From contig JAEWIL010000211.1 of the NCBI GenBank assembly GCA_023387085.1, positions 1 through 31,954 on the forward strand: 31,954 nucleotides of DNA, in the 5' to 3' direction. A model generated the notes under the pieces. That model saw nothing but the letters and a program-made list of their open reading frames with translations. It did no database searches and was not told the origin of the DNA. Every line of letters starts with the position of its first letter. Positions within the stretch are counted from its first letter, which is position 1. The position numbers and the translations under genes are program-made. Positions 6,432 to 14,291 of the stretch are shown here, piece by piece. The stretch is from Pseudomonadota bacterium (GTDB lineage Bacteria; Pseudomonadota; Alphaproteobacteria; Sphingomonadales; Sphingomonadaceae).

Positions 6432-7949
6432 CTATTGACCGTAGCGGGGAGTGTCCGCGAGCCGTACCGCCTCGCGCGCGGCGGCGAAGAGGGCGCCGGC
6501 CTTGGCCTCGCACTCGCGCTGTTCATAAGCGGCGTCGCTGTCGGCGACAATGCCGGCGCCCGCCTGAACGTGCATCTCGCCGTCCTTCACGATCGCGGTG
6601 CGCAGCACGATGCAGCTGTCCATATTACCGTCGGGTGCGAAATAACCGACGCCGCCCGCATAGGGTCCGCGCGCGTCGGCTTCGAGTTCGGCGATGATCT
6701 GGCAGGCGCGCACTTTGGGAGCGCCGCTGACCGTGCCCGCCGGGAAGCCCGCGAACAGCGCGTCGATCGCGTCCTTGTCTGGCGCGATGCGGCCGATGAC
6801 GTTCGACACGATGTGCATGACATGGCTGTAGAACTCGACCGTATAGCTGTCGGTCACGGTGACGCTGCCGCCGGTCGCGGCGCGGCCGACGTCGTTGCGG
6901 CCAAGGTCGAGCAGCATCAGATGCTCGGCGCGCTCCTTGGGATCGGCGAGCAAGGATTCGCGGTTCTCGGCATCTTCTGCGCTGGTGCGACCGCGCGGGC
7001 GGGTGCCGGCGATGGGCCGGATCGTGATCTCGCCATCGCGGACGCGCACCAGAATCTCGGGCGACGAGCCGATCAGCGCGAAGCCGGGCAGGTCGAGGAA
7101 ATAAAGGAAGGGCGAGGGGTTGATCCGCCGGAGCGCGCGATAGAGATCGAACGGTGGCAGGTCGAACGGGGTCGAAAAGCGCTGCGACAGCACGACCTGA
7201 AACACGTCGCCGGCGGCGATATAGTCCTTCGCCGCCGCGACCATTTCGGCATAGCGTTCGGGCGTCGTTGCGGGGGTCGCCGCGATGTCGGCGGGACGCG
7301 CGTCTGTGACCGCGCGCTCGCCGTGCGCGCTGACGGTCGACAGGCGCGCGGCGATCGTGTCGAGCCGGTCACCGGCGGCGTCGATCATGCGGTCGATCGC
7401 GCCCCTGCTGTCGGGCCAGATCGGCGCGATCAGGAAAAGCTCGTCGGCGAGGCGGTCGAAGACGAGGATCGTCGTCGAGCGCACGAACACCATGTCGGGC
7501 AGGCCAAGCCCGGCGCCCGGCGCGCGCGGGATGCGCTCGACGAGGCCGATCGTTTCATAGGCGAAGAAGCCGACGAGCGTCGCAAGCGCTTTGGGCAGGC
7601 CTTCGGGTACGTCGAAGCGGCATTCGGCGACGAGGTCGCGCAGCGCCTGAAGCGCGCCGGCTTCGAGCGGGGCGAAGGCGCTTTTGTCGTGGCGCCAGTT
7701 GCGGTTGATGCGCGCGCTGTCGCCGGTCACCTCGAATAACAGGTCGGGATCGAGGCCGAGCAGACTGTAGCGGCCGCGCGTCTCGCCGCTTTCGACCGAT
7801 TCAAGCACCCAGTCGCCGCGCCCCGGCTCGATGAGCTTGAGCGCCGCGGACACCGGCGTTTCGACATCGGCGATCAGCCGCTGCCAGACGACCGCGCCGC
7901 GCCCCTGCGCCAACGCTTCGAGCGCGGCGGCCCTGCCTTCGAGCGTCAC
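6432..7949 (-). CDS. trpE: Anthranilate synthase component I TrpE
   Basis: TrpE converts chorismate plus ammonia (from TrpG) to anthranilate and is the feedback-controlled entry to tryptophan. The 505-residue protein has the N-terminal tryptophan-binding element ESVESGETRGRYSLLG (the LLES-type motif) and the chorismate domain with IRPIAGTRPRG, LMLLDLGRNDVGR, FPAGTVSGAPKVRA, GGVGYFAPDGNMDSCIVLRT and a C-terminal QAGAGIVADSD. The feedback site therefore looks intact. The start is a GTG at 7949 immediately after the TAA of the upstream foldase gene, with no gap, which suggests reinitiation. I see no leader peptide or attenuator, so control is probably at enzyme level or from the foldase promoter. 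Confidence 0.95.
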   Translation of the reverse strand: MTLEGRAAALEALAQGRGAVVWQRLIADVETPVSAALKLIEPGRGDWVLESVESGETRGRYSLLGLDPDLLFEVTGDSARINRNWRHDKSAFAPLEAGALQALRDLVAECRFDVPEGLPKALATLVGFFAYETIGLVERIPRAPGAGLGLPDMVFVRSTTILVFDRLADELFLIAPIWPDSRGAIDRMIDAAGDRLDTIAARLSTVSAHGERAVTDARPADIAATPATTPERYAEMVAAAKDYIAAGDVFQVVLSQRFSTPFDLPPFDLYRALRRINPSPFLYFLDLPGFALIGSSPEILVRVRDGEITIRPIAGTRPRGRTSAEDAENRESLLADPKERAEHLMLLDLGRNDVGRAATGGSVTVTDSYTVEFYSHVMHIVSNVIGRIAPDKDAIDALFAGFPAGTVSGAPKVRACQIIAELEADARGPYAGGVGYFAPDGNMDSCIVLRTAIVKDGEMHVQAGAGIVADSDAAYEQRECEAKAGALFAAAREAVRLADTPRYGQ

Positions 7950-9896
7950 TTATTCGCCGACCGGCGCCGTGCCGGTCAATTCCTTGCGGAGCTGCTCGAC
8001 CAGATCCTTGTTGATCTTCACGCCGACGCGGCGCTTCGCCTCGGCGGCGAATTGCTCGACCAGCTCGTTGCCGAATGCGGGCGAGAGCGGCTGCGCGATC
8101 GCGGTCACCCGTGCGGGATCGATCGCCTTGGGATCGGGACGATCGACTTCGCCGAGTGCGACCACCATCCAGCCGCGGTTACCGGGTACTTCAAGCGTCT
8201 TCACGCTGCCCTTCGCCATCGAGAAGAGCAAAGCAAGTTCGGGCGGAACCGGCTTGCCACCCTGGCCGAGGTCGGCGCGGCGGCCGCCGATCGTCTGGAC
8301 GCCGGCCATAGCGGCACCCGCGGCGCTCGCCGCTTCGGAAAGCGTCTTGCCGCCGCCGGTTGCCTTTGCGATCGCGCGCGCCTTGTCGCGGGCGACCTTC
8401 TGCCCTTGCGCGAACCGCCACTCGGTGAGCAGGTCGGCGCGGATCTTCGCGAAGGGCGGCGGCGCGGCGGCGGTGATCGACTTTACCGAGTAGACCGCGA
8501 ATTTCTCGTTCTCGACGAGCGTCGCGAGCTGCGCTTCGCCTTCGCCCGCGGTCTGGAAGGCGCCGCTGACCATCTGCGCGAATTCGGGCGTCAGCGCGAA
8601 TCCGGGCATGTCGGGGGCGCGGCCGCTCGGGAGCAGGGCGGGTGTCTCTTCGAGCTTCAGCTTGCGGTCGGCGGCGATCTCCTCGATCGAGGCCCCGCTG
8701 TTCACCGCGTCCTGGATCGCATTGTAATAATCGACGATCGCCTCGTTTGCCTTGTTCTTTACGAGTTCCGCGCGGATTTCGGGGGTCGCATCGGCCAGCG
8801 TTTGCGCAGGCTTGGCGCTGACAACCTCGACGCGTGCGACCACCCAGCCGAGTCCCGACTGGACCGGACCAAGGACATCGCCGCGTTTCGCCGCGAACGC
8901 GGCCTTGGCGATCGCATCGCTGGTCGTCGCGGCATAGGCCGACTGGGCGAGGTCGCCGGTGGTCGACGCCGACAGTCCCGCGGCCTGTGCGGCGGCAGCA
9001 AGCGACGTGCCGCCGCGAACCTTCGTCGCGATGCCGTTCGCTGTGGCCTGATCGGGAGCGATAACCTGTGCGAAACGGCGCGTCTCGCTCGCGGCATAAC
9101 GCGCGGCATTTTCCTTATACGCCTTGGCTATCTCCGCATCGCTGATTGCGGGGACGGGGACCGCGCTGCGGTCGAACGTCGCATATTGCAGCGTACGGCG
9201 CTCGGGGACGGTGAATTTCGCCCGGTTCTGGTCGAGGAAGGTCTTGAGCGCGGCGTCGCCGGGATCGCCTGCGGGCGCAAAGGCGCTGGCGGGAATGAAG
9301 AGCGCCTGACCCTGCCGCTGTTCGAGCAGCAGCGCCGCATAAGGCCGCGCGAGGCCAAGCGAGACGCGCGGCATCGACCCGATCGGGACGCCGATCTGTT
9401 CGAGCAGAAGCTGCTGCTTGAGTTCGCGGCGAAGCTGCGTTTCGCTCATGCCGTTCTGGCGCAGGAAGTTTTCGAAGGTCTTTTGATCGAATTTGCCCGA
9501 CACGCCCGAAAAGGCAGGAATGTCGGCGATCTGCCCATCAATCTGGCGCTTGCTGACCCCGAAGCCGATGTCGGTCGTGAACTGTTCGAACGCCATCCCG
9601 TCGATGAGCTGGTTGAGCACCTGGTCCAGCCCGCCGCCTTCAACGAACGCGGCCTTGGTAAGACCCGGCTGTTGCTGGCGCGCCTGATTATAGGCTTGAT
9701 TTACCCGCTCGCGCAGTTCGCCCAGCCCGATTTCGCGGTTGCCGACCTTTGCGACATTGGCCCCGCCGAGGCCACCGAACGACGCGTTGCCGGTCACATC
9801 GCCAAGCGCGAACAGCACGCCAATCAGGGCGATGAAGGCAAGCGCGACGAATTTTCCGATGGTGGATCCGAAAAGGTTGCGAAGGGCGGTAATCAT
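7950..9896 (-). CDS. PpiD/SurA-like periplasmic peptidyl-prolyl isomerase, membrane anchored
   Basis: The 648-residue protein matches the PpiD layout: a short cytoplasmic start, one transmembrane helix (about 13-32, FVALAFIALIGVLFALG), a SurA-N-like chaperone region (about 40-200) and a parvulin-type region (about 250-370, with ETRRFAQVIA at the start and GPVQSGLGWVVARVEVV at the end). PpiD proteins are inner-membrane periplasmic chaperones near the Sec translocon. The parvulin segment lacks several usual active-site features (no clear histidine pair), so it may be chaperone-only, as in E. coli PpiD. ATG 9896 gives the conserved MITALRNLFGSTIGK. It heads the run into trpE and lies divergent from tpiA. 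Placing ppiD next to tpiA, trpE and secG is, as I recall, common in alphaproteobacteria. Confidence 0.9.
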   Translation of the reverse strand: MITALRNLFGSTIGKFVALAFIALIGVLFALGDVTGNASFGGLGGANVAKVGNREIGLGELRERVNQAYNQARQQQPGLTKAAFVEGGGLDQVLNQLIDGMAFEQFTTDIGFGVSKRQIDGQIADIPAFSGVSGKFDQKTFENFLRQNGMSETQLRRELKQQLLLEQIGVPIGSMPRVSLGLARPYAALLLEQRQGQALFIPASAFAPAGDPGDAALKTFLDQNRAKFTVPERRTLQYATFDRSAVPVPAISDAEIAKAYKENAARYAASETRRFAQVIAPDQATANGIATKVRGGTSLAAAAQAAGLSASTTGDLAQSAYAATTSDAIAKAAFAAKRGDVLGPVQSGLGWVVARVEVVSAKPAQTLADATPEIRAELVKNKANEAIVDYYNAIQDAVNSGASIEEIAADRKLKLEETPALLPSGRAPDMPGFALTPEFAQMVSGAFQTAGEGEAQLATLVENEKFAVYSVKSITAAAPPPFAKIRADLLTEWRFAQGQKVARDKARAIAKATGGGKTLSEAASAAGAAMAGVQTIGGRRADLGQGGKPVPPELALLFSMAKGSVKTLEVPGNRGWMVVALGEVDRPDPKAIDPARVTAIAQPLSPAFGNELVEQFAAEAKRRVGVKINKDLVEQLRKELTGTAPVGE

Positions 9897-9944
9897 GAAG
9901 CGGACTATCTTTCGGCCGTGCGCCGTCGGCGCGGTTTGGCGCTG

Positions 9945-9972
9945 CTTTAGGCGGGAGGCGGGCAGGCTTCAA
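9945..9972 (-). promoter_or_regulatory. Candidate promoter of the ppiD-trpE run
   Basis: On the minus strand TTGAAG (9972-9967), 16 bases and CTAAAG (9950-9945) resemble an alphaproteobacterial sigma-70 promoter. It lies about 50 bases upstream of the foldase start in the divergent gap with tpiA. Read by eye only; the -10 is imperfect. Confidence 0.35.
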
Positions 9973-10001
9973 GGCGGGAAAGCGCGATAGCTTCGACCCG
10001 C

Positions 10002-10030
10002 TTGCCTTTGTCGCCCGCGCGCCGCTAGGG
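10002..10030 (+). promoter_or_regulatory. Candidate tpiA promoter
   Basis: TTGCCT (10002-10007), a 17-base spacer and CTAGGG (10025-10030) precede tpiA. The predicted transcript start near 10037 would leave a short leader containing the AGGAG ribosome site at 10055-10059. The -35 is good and the -10 weak. Confidence 0.35.
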
Positions 10031-10065
10031 CGGGCATCCAGGTGTCGGACGGACAGGAGCAGATG

Positions 10066-10815
10066 ATGGCGCGGCGCAAATATGTGGTTGGCAATTGGAA
10101 GATGAACGGGCTTACGGCTGCGCTCGGCGAGGCAAAGGCGATTTTCGCGGCCGCCGAAACGCATGCTTCGGTCGACGTCGCGCTCTGTCCGCCGTTCACA
10201 CTGATCGGGGCGATGGTCGCCGCGGCGCCGGACGCCGCCGTGGGCGGTCAAGATTGCCATGCGGAGACCTCGGGTGCCTTTACCGGGTCCGTCGCCGCGC
10301 CGATGCTCGTCGATGCGGGCGCCCGACTGGTCATTGTGGGGCATAGCGAGCGGCGCGAGGGTTTCGGCGAAAGCGATGCCGATGTCCGAGCCAAGGCCGA
10401 AGCCGCGCTGGCGGCGGGGTTGGCGGTAATTCTGTGCGTCGGTGAGCCTCGCGACGTTCGCGAATCAGGCGATGCGATCGACTATGTGTTGGCACAGGTC
10501 GCGGGTTCGCTTCCCCAAAGCTTCGATCCCGGCGCACTCGCTATCGCCTATGAACCGATCTGGGCGATAGGAACGGGACTCGTGCCGACTGTCGCCGACG
10601 TCGCCGACATGCACAGTGCGATCCGTGCGAAGCTGAGCGAAGTGGCGGGCGCCGGAGCCGCAGACGCGATGCGCATTCTTTACGGGGGCTCGGTGAATGG
10701 CGAGAATGCAGCCGAACTGCTCGGCGCAGGCGATGTCGACGGCGCGCTGGTCGGGGGCGCGAGCCTGACCGCGGGCAAGTTCGTCCCCATCGTCGAGGCG
10801 GCGGCGGGGCTCTAA
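10066..10815 (+). CDS. tpiA: Triosephosphate isomerase
   Basis: It interconverts dihydroxyacetone phosphate and glyceraldehyde 3-phosphate in central carbon metabolism. The 249-residue barrel has NWKMN with Lys12, the electrophile His93 in VGHSERR, the base Glu163 in AYEPIWAIGTG and the phosphate loop YGGSVNGEN. The frame opens at a GTG (10042) and two adjacent ATGs follow (10063, 10066); I chose 10066 since AGGAG at 10055-10059 lies six bases before it and MARRKYVVGNWKMN is the usual N-terminus. It stands divergent from the foldase gene and is followed by a palindromic repeat and secG. Confidence 0.97.
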   Translation: MARRKYVVGNWKMNGLTAALGEAKAIFAAAETHASVDVALCPPFTLIGAMVAAAPDAAVGGQDCHAETSGAFTGSVAAPMLVDAGARLVIVGHSERREGFGESDADVRAKAEAALAAGLAVILCVGEPRDVRESGDAIDYVLAQVAGSLPQSFDPGALAIAYEPIWAIGTGLVPTVADVADMHSAIRAKLSEVAGAGAADAMRILYGGSVNGENAAELLGAGDVDGALVGGASLTAGKFVPIVEAAAGL

Positions 10816-10824
10816 TCGACGAAA

Positions 10825-10948
10825 TCCTCCCTATCGCAGAGCGGTGGGGAGGGGGCCGCGCGCGAAGCGAGTGGTGGAGGAGCGGCGTTACGGCCCCTCC
10901 GTCGGCGCTTCGTGCTGCCACCTCCCCACCGCGTCGCGGCAGGGAGGA
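10825..10948. repeat. Long inverted repeat (tpiA-secG gap)
   Basis: Two 28-base arms (10825-10852 and 10921-10948) are inverted copies. TCCTCCCT at the outer end and GCGGTGGGGAGG at the inner end match exactly, with most differences in a 7-base central patch. The 68-base interior is GC-rich. In RNA the arms would form a long hairpin just after tpiA, possibly protecting its 3' end or separating it from secG. Confidence 0.75.
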
Positions 10949-11039
10949 ACAAGGAAGGTGGGTTGAACCCCCGCCGCTTCGTCTCTATGTGCGCCGCGAG
11001 CGTGGTCCGCATGGGGCCGCGCAAGTCCGGGAATTCACG

Positions 11040-11474
11040 ATGTCCAGTCTCTTCACCTTCCTGCTTGTCGTCCAGGCACTGATCGCCGCGGCGATGATCG
11101 GCGTCATATTGATGCAGAAGTCGGAAGGCGGCGGTCTGGGCGTCGGTGGCAGCCCGGCAGGCCTATTGTCGGCGCGTGGCGCCGCCGATTTCATGACCCG
11201 CCTGACGACCATCCTCGCCACGCTGTTCGTCGGCCTGTCGATCCTGCTGGCGGCGCTGGCATCGGTGGGCGGCGCGGGCGGTTCGACGCTCGACACCTCG
11301 TTGTCGAAGTCCGCGCAGACAAGTGGCGCGCCCGCCTCGTCCTTGACGGGTCCTGCGCAAGCTCCGGCGCAAAACGCGCCGGCGCAAACGGCTCCGGCAT
11401 CGGATGATCCGCTCGCGGCTGCAGCCGCTGCGGCCAGCCAGAATGCGCCGGCGCCCGCGCCCGCCACAAAATAA
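11040..11474 (+). CDS. secG: Preprotein translocase subunit SecG
   Basis: SecG is the small accessory subunit of the SecYEG channel in the inner membrane. The 144-residue protein has two hydrophobic helices (about 4-24 and 55-77) flanking the conserved cytoplasmic loop LMQKSEGGGLGVGG and ADFMTRLTTILATLF. A tail of about 65 residues rich in Ala, Pro and Gln follows, common in alphaproteobacterial SecG and likely unstructured. I chose ATG 11040 (MSSLFTFLLVV); the open frame begins 17 residues earlier with a polar stretch that does not fit a SecG N-terminus. pyrG follows after 121 bp. Confidence 0.93.
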   Translation: MSSLFTFLLVVQALIAAAMIGVILMQKSEGGGLGVGGSPAGLLSARGAADFMTRLTTILATLFVGLSILLAALASVGGAGGSTLDTSLSKSAQTSGAPASSLTGPAQAPAQNAPAQTAPASDDPLAAAAAAASQNAPAPAPATK

Positions 11475-11520
11475 GCCTGAAATCGTCCGGAGGTCTTCGG
11501 GCTTCCGGCTCTTCGTGCGG

Positions 11521-11566
11521 CGGCGGAATTTTTTCCGCCGTTTGCGATTCGACGGCTTGCGCCGTC
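11521..11566 (+). promoter_or_regulatory. Two tandem hairpins in the secG-pyrG gap
   Basis: CGGCGGAA-TTTT-TTCCGCCG (11521-11540) forms a perfect 8-bp hairpin, followed ten bases later by GACGGC-TTGC-GCCGTC (11551-11566), a 6-bp hairpin. The first could end secG transcription, but its following T-run is only three bases. The second lies 30 bases before pyrG. Their role is not clear from sequence. Confidence 0.4.
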
Positions 11567-11595
11567 ACCCTCCTGTTGAGTAAGTCTTTCCTCCC

Positions 11596-13227
11596 ATGGC
11601 GCGGTTCATTTTTATCACCGGCGGCGTGGTCTCCTCGCTTGGCAAAGGTTTGATGGCGGCTAGCCTCGCAGCCTTGTTGCAGGCGCGTGGCTATCGTGTC
11701 CGTATCCGGAAATTCGATCCCTATCTGAACGTCGATCCGGGCACGATGTCGCCCTATCAGCACGGTGAGGTCTATGTGACCGATGACGGGGCGGAAACCG
11801 ACCTGGACCTCGGCCATTACGAACGCTTTACCGGCGTCGCCGCGCGGCAAAGCGACAATGTCACCTCGGGCCGCATCTATCAGGGCATCATCGCGAAGGA
11901 GCGTCGCGGCGATTATCTGGGCGCCACCGTTCAGGTCGTCCCGCATGTCACCGACGCGATCAAGGCGTTCGCGCGCGCGGAAACCGACGATCTCGACTTT
12001 GTGCTGTGCGAGATCGGCGGCACCGTCGGCGACATCGAATCGCTGCCGTTCATCGAGGCGATCCGCCAGCTCCGCAACGAGGAGGGTCGCGAAAACACCC
12101 TGTCGGTGCATGTGACGCTGGTGCCGTATATCGCCGCCGCCGGCGAACTGAAGACCAAGCCGACGCAGCACAGCGTGCGCGAGCTTGCGTCGCTCGGCGT
12201 TCAGCCCGACCTGCTGCTCTGCCGCTGCGAAAAGCCGTTACCCGAGAGCGAACGCGCGAAGATTGCGCAGTTCTGCAACGTACGGAAGGAAGCGGTGATT
12301 CCGGCACTCGATGCCGATTCGATCTATTCGGTGCCGGTTCAATATCATGGCGAAGGGCTCGACAACGAAGTCCTGCGCGCGTTCGGCATTCACGACGCGC
12401 CCGAACCCGACCTCACGGCGTGGTACGACATCATGGACCGCAAACAGCATCCCGAGGGCGAGGTCACCATCGGCGTCGTCGGCAAATATGTTTCGCTGCC
12501 CGATGCGTATAAATCGCTCAACGAAGCGCTGGTTCACGGCGGGTTGTCGAACCGGGTGAAGGTCAATATCCGCTGGCTCGACGCCGAGATGTTCGAGAAG
12601 GGCGACGATCTTGCCGCGCAGCTCGAGCCGATGCACGGCATTCTCGTCCCCGGCGGCTTCGGCGAGCGCGGATCCGAGGGCAAGATCGAGAGCGTGCGTT
12701 TCGCGCGCGAACGCGGCGTCCCCTTCTTCGGCATCTGTCTCGGCATGCAGATGGCGTGTATCGAAGGCGCACGGAACACGAGCGGGATCGAAGATGCGTC
12801 GAGTACCGAATTCGGTGCAACGAGCGAGCCCGTCGTTGGCCTGATCACCGAGTGGATGAGCGCCGAGGGGCTTCAGAAGCGCGGCGCGAATACCGATCTT
12901 GGCGGAACGATGCGTCTCGGCGCCTATGAGGCGAGACTTTCGCCGAACAGCCATGTCGCGACCATCTATGGCACCAACGAGATCAGCGAACGTCACCGCC
13001 ACCGGTACGAGGTCAACGGCGCCTATCGCGACAGCCTGGAGAAGGGCGGTCTCGTCTTTTCTGGCATGTCGCCCGATGGCATGTTACCCGAAATCGTCGA
13101 ACGGCCGGACCATCCTTGGTTCATCGGGGTGCAGTTCCACCCCGAACTCAAATCCAAACCCTTCGATCCGCACCCGCTGTTCAAGGGGTTCATCGAGGCG
13201 GCGGTGAAGCAGAGCCGGCTCGTCTGA
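11596..13227 (+). CDS. pyrG: CTP synthase
   Basis: CTP synthase aminates UTP to CTP using ATP and glutamine. The 543-residue protein has the N-terminal amidoligase domain (about 1-270), opening MARFIFITGGVVSSLGKG (P-loop) with RKFDPYLNVDPGTMSPYQHGEV, and a C-terminal class-I glutaminase domain with nucleophile Cys381 (GICLGMQ) and His515/Glu517 (QFHPE). Length and residue positions match E. coli PyrG almost exactly. ATG 11596 has no clear ribosome site. A Crp-like gene follows 38 bp downstream and may share the transcript. Confidence 0.97.
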   Translation: MARFIFITGGVVSSLGKGLMAASLAALLQARGYRVRIRKFDPYLNVDPGTMSPYQHGEVYVTDDGAETDLDLGHYERFTGVAARQSDNVTSGRIYQGIIAKERRGDYLGATVQVVPHVTDAIKAFARAETDDLDFVLCEIGGTVGDIESLPFIEAIRQLRNEEGRENTLSVHVTLVPYIAAAGELKTKPTQHSVRELASLGVQPDLLLCRCEKPLPESERAKIAQFCNVRKEAVIPALDADSIYSVPVQYHGEGLDNEVLRAFGIHDAPEPDLTAWYDIMDRKQHPEGEVTIGVVGKYVSLPDAYKSLNEALVHGGLSNRVKVNIRWLDAEMFEKGDDLAAQLEPMHGILVPGGFGERGSEGKIESVRFARERGVPFFGICLGMQMACIEGARNTSGIEDASSTEFGATSEPVVGLITEWMSAEGLQKRGANTDLGGTMRLGAYEARLSPNSHVATIYGTNEISERHRHRYEVNGAYRDSLEKGGLVFSGMSPDGMLPEIVERPDHPWFIGVQFHPELKSKPFDPHPLFKGFIEAAVKQSRLV

Positions 13228-13265
13228 CAACCCGGGGGCGGGGCAACAGGAAGGACTACAGGGGC

Positions 13266-13952
13266 ATGGATCACGCAAGACTTGCCGAACTTCAGGGCCC
13301 CGACTCGATATTTTCCGGGCTGACGGTCGAGGATTGGGCAGAAATCGCCAGCCGGTCGGTGCAGATCAGCTTTACGAAGGGCAAGGAATTGCTCGTTCAG
13401 GGCGACCCCGGCGATATGATGCTGATCCTGACCGAAGGCACGGCGCGCGTATCGATGCTGACCGCAGGCGGGCGCGAAATCGTTCTCGCCTATGCCGAGC
13501 CCGGCGCGGTGCTGGGCGAGATCGCTTTGCTCGACGGCGGCGAGCGCACTGCGTCGGTCACCGCGACGAGCGCGGGGAGCGCACTCCAGCTCGGCCGCAA
13601 CGCGCTCAAGGATTTCTCGGCCAGCCATCCCGAATTCACCTGGTCGCTGATGCAACAGCTCGCGCGGCGGCTGCGCACTGCCGACCAGACGATCGAGAGC
13701 GACCGCGCTTATGCGTCCGGCCCGCGGCTGGCGCGCTATCTGAAGCGTCTGATCCGCAAGGATACGGCGGAAACGACGCACCGTGTCGAACTCAGCCAGA
13801 CCGAACTCGGCAATTTCGCGGGAATGAGCCGCGAGCATATCAACCGGCAGCTGAAGAGCTGGGAAGAATCGGGCGTGATTTCGCTGGAGCAGGGCCGTGT
13901 CCGCGTGCTCGACACTGCGTTGCTCGAGGATATCAGCGAAAGCGAGGGGTAG
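13266..13952 (+). CDS. Crp/Fnr-family transcriptional regulator
   Basis: The 228-residue protein has an N-terminal cyclic-nucleotide-binding fold (about 15-125), a dimer helix (about 128-145) and a C-terminal winged helix-turn-helix (about 177-203, SQTELGNFAGMSREHINRQL). The phosphate cassette reads GEIALLDGGERTASVTA (84-100), keeping the Gly-Glu and Arg-Thr/Ala-Ser residues that hold cAMP in CRP, so a cyclic nucleotide ligand is possible. No cysteine cluster exists, which rules out an FNR-type oxygen sensor. The recognition helix differs from E. coli CRP, so the operator is unknown. ATG 13266 was chosen because AGGAAGGA lies 10 bases upstream and the longer frame overlaps pyrG. Its placement after pyrG may give read-through expression. 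Confidence 0.9.
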   Translation: MDHARLAELQGPDSIFSGLTVEDWAEIASRSVQISFTKGKELLVQGDPGDMMLILTEGTARVSMLTAGGREIVLAYAEPGAVLGEIALLDGGERTASVTATSAGSALQLGRNALKDFSASHPEFTWSLMQQLARRLRTADQTIESDRAYASGPRLARYLKRLIRKDTAETTHRVELSQTELGNFAGMSREHINRQLKSWEESGVISLEQGRVRVLDTALLEDISESEG

Positions 13953-13961
13953 GAATCACAA

Positions 13962-13989
13962 CGCCCGGGCCTCTTCCGAGACCCGGGCG
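13962..13989 (+). terminator. Strong hairpin after the Crp-like gene
   Basis: CGCCCGGG (13962-13969) pairs perfectly with CCCGGGCG (13982-13989). Inside, CTC pairs with GAG around a TTCC loop. It starts nine bases after the stop codon, where a terminator is expected, but no T-run follows, so intrinsic termination is uncertain. It competes for bases with the long-range stem of the RNA candidate below. Confidence 0.35.
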
Positions 13990-14109
13990 CCTGTGACGAA
14001 CACTCGCCATCCCCCTTTGTTGCAGACCCGGCGAAAGGTCTGCACTCCCTGGAGCCGGGCCTTTGGGCCGCGTTGAACCAGAAGCCTGTGGGTAGGTCGC
14101 CGGGGAGGC
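13969..14109 (+). ncRNA. Structured RNA candidate, 6S-like layout
   Basis: The 339-bp stretch 13953-14291 has no convincing gene. Within it, 13969-13983 can pair with 14095-14109 at 13 of 15 positions (two G-U pairs), closing an RNA of about 141 bases. Inside are GCAGACC/GGTCTGC (14022-14028 with 14037-14043), CCCGGC/GCCGGG (14027-14032 with 14054-14059) and a TTGAACCAGAAGCCTGTGG segment near the 3' side. A closing helix, open middle and terminal stem resemble 6S RNA, and TTGAACC plus GCCTG also occur near the 3' end of E. coli 6S RNA. I recall no conserved 6S location beside crp and lolC, and the family call is tentative. The remainder to 14291 holds a weak possible promoter (TTGCCA-N17-TAAAGC, 14216-14244) for lolC. 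Confidence 0.4.
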
Positions 14110-14291
14110 TTTGTCACCCGTCCACAGCGATTCGCGAGTCCTTTTGCCGCGTTCCTGTGGCCGATGGGCAACAGGTTATGCGAATGGCTCGCAACAAATC
14201 GGCGATATGGACCCATTGCCAGCCTCGCCGGCGCTCCCTAAAGCAAACGCATGACCGCTCCGCGTTTCGCGCTTCAAAGGCCGCGCTTTCC

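Noticed and set aside
6432..7949. Possible trp attenuator or leader peptide upstream of trpE
   Set aside because: There is no untranslated leader at all: trpE starts directly after the foldase stop codon.
8052..9950. 632-codon plus-strand frame opposite the PpiD-like gene
   Set aside because: Antisense shadow; composition is typical of GC-rich complement frames and it has no domain signature.
11191..12171. 326-codon minus-strand frame opposite secG and pyrG
   Set aside because: Shadow of pyrG and secG codons without recognisable motifs.
13956..14216. 86-codon minus-strand frame in the RNA-candidate stretch
   Set aside because: Basic, low-complexity content, no clear ribosome site, and the region is better explained by paired RNA structure.
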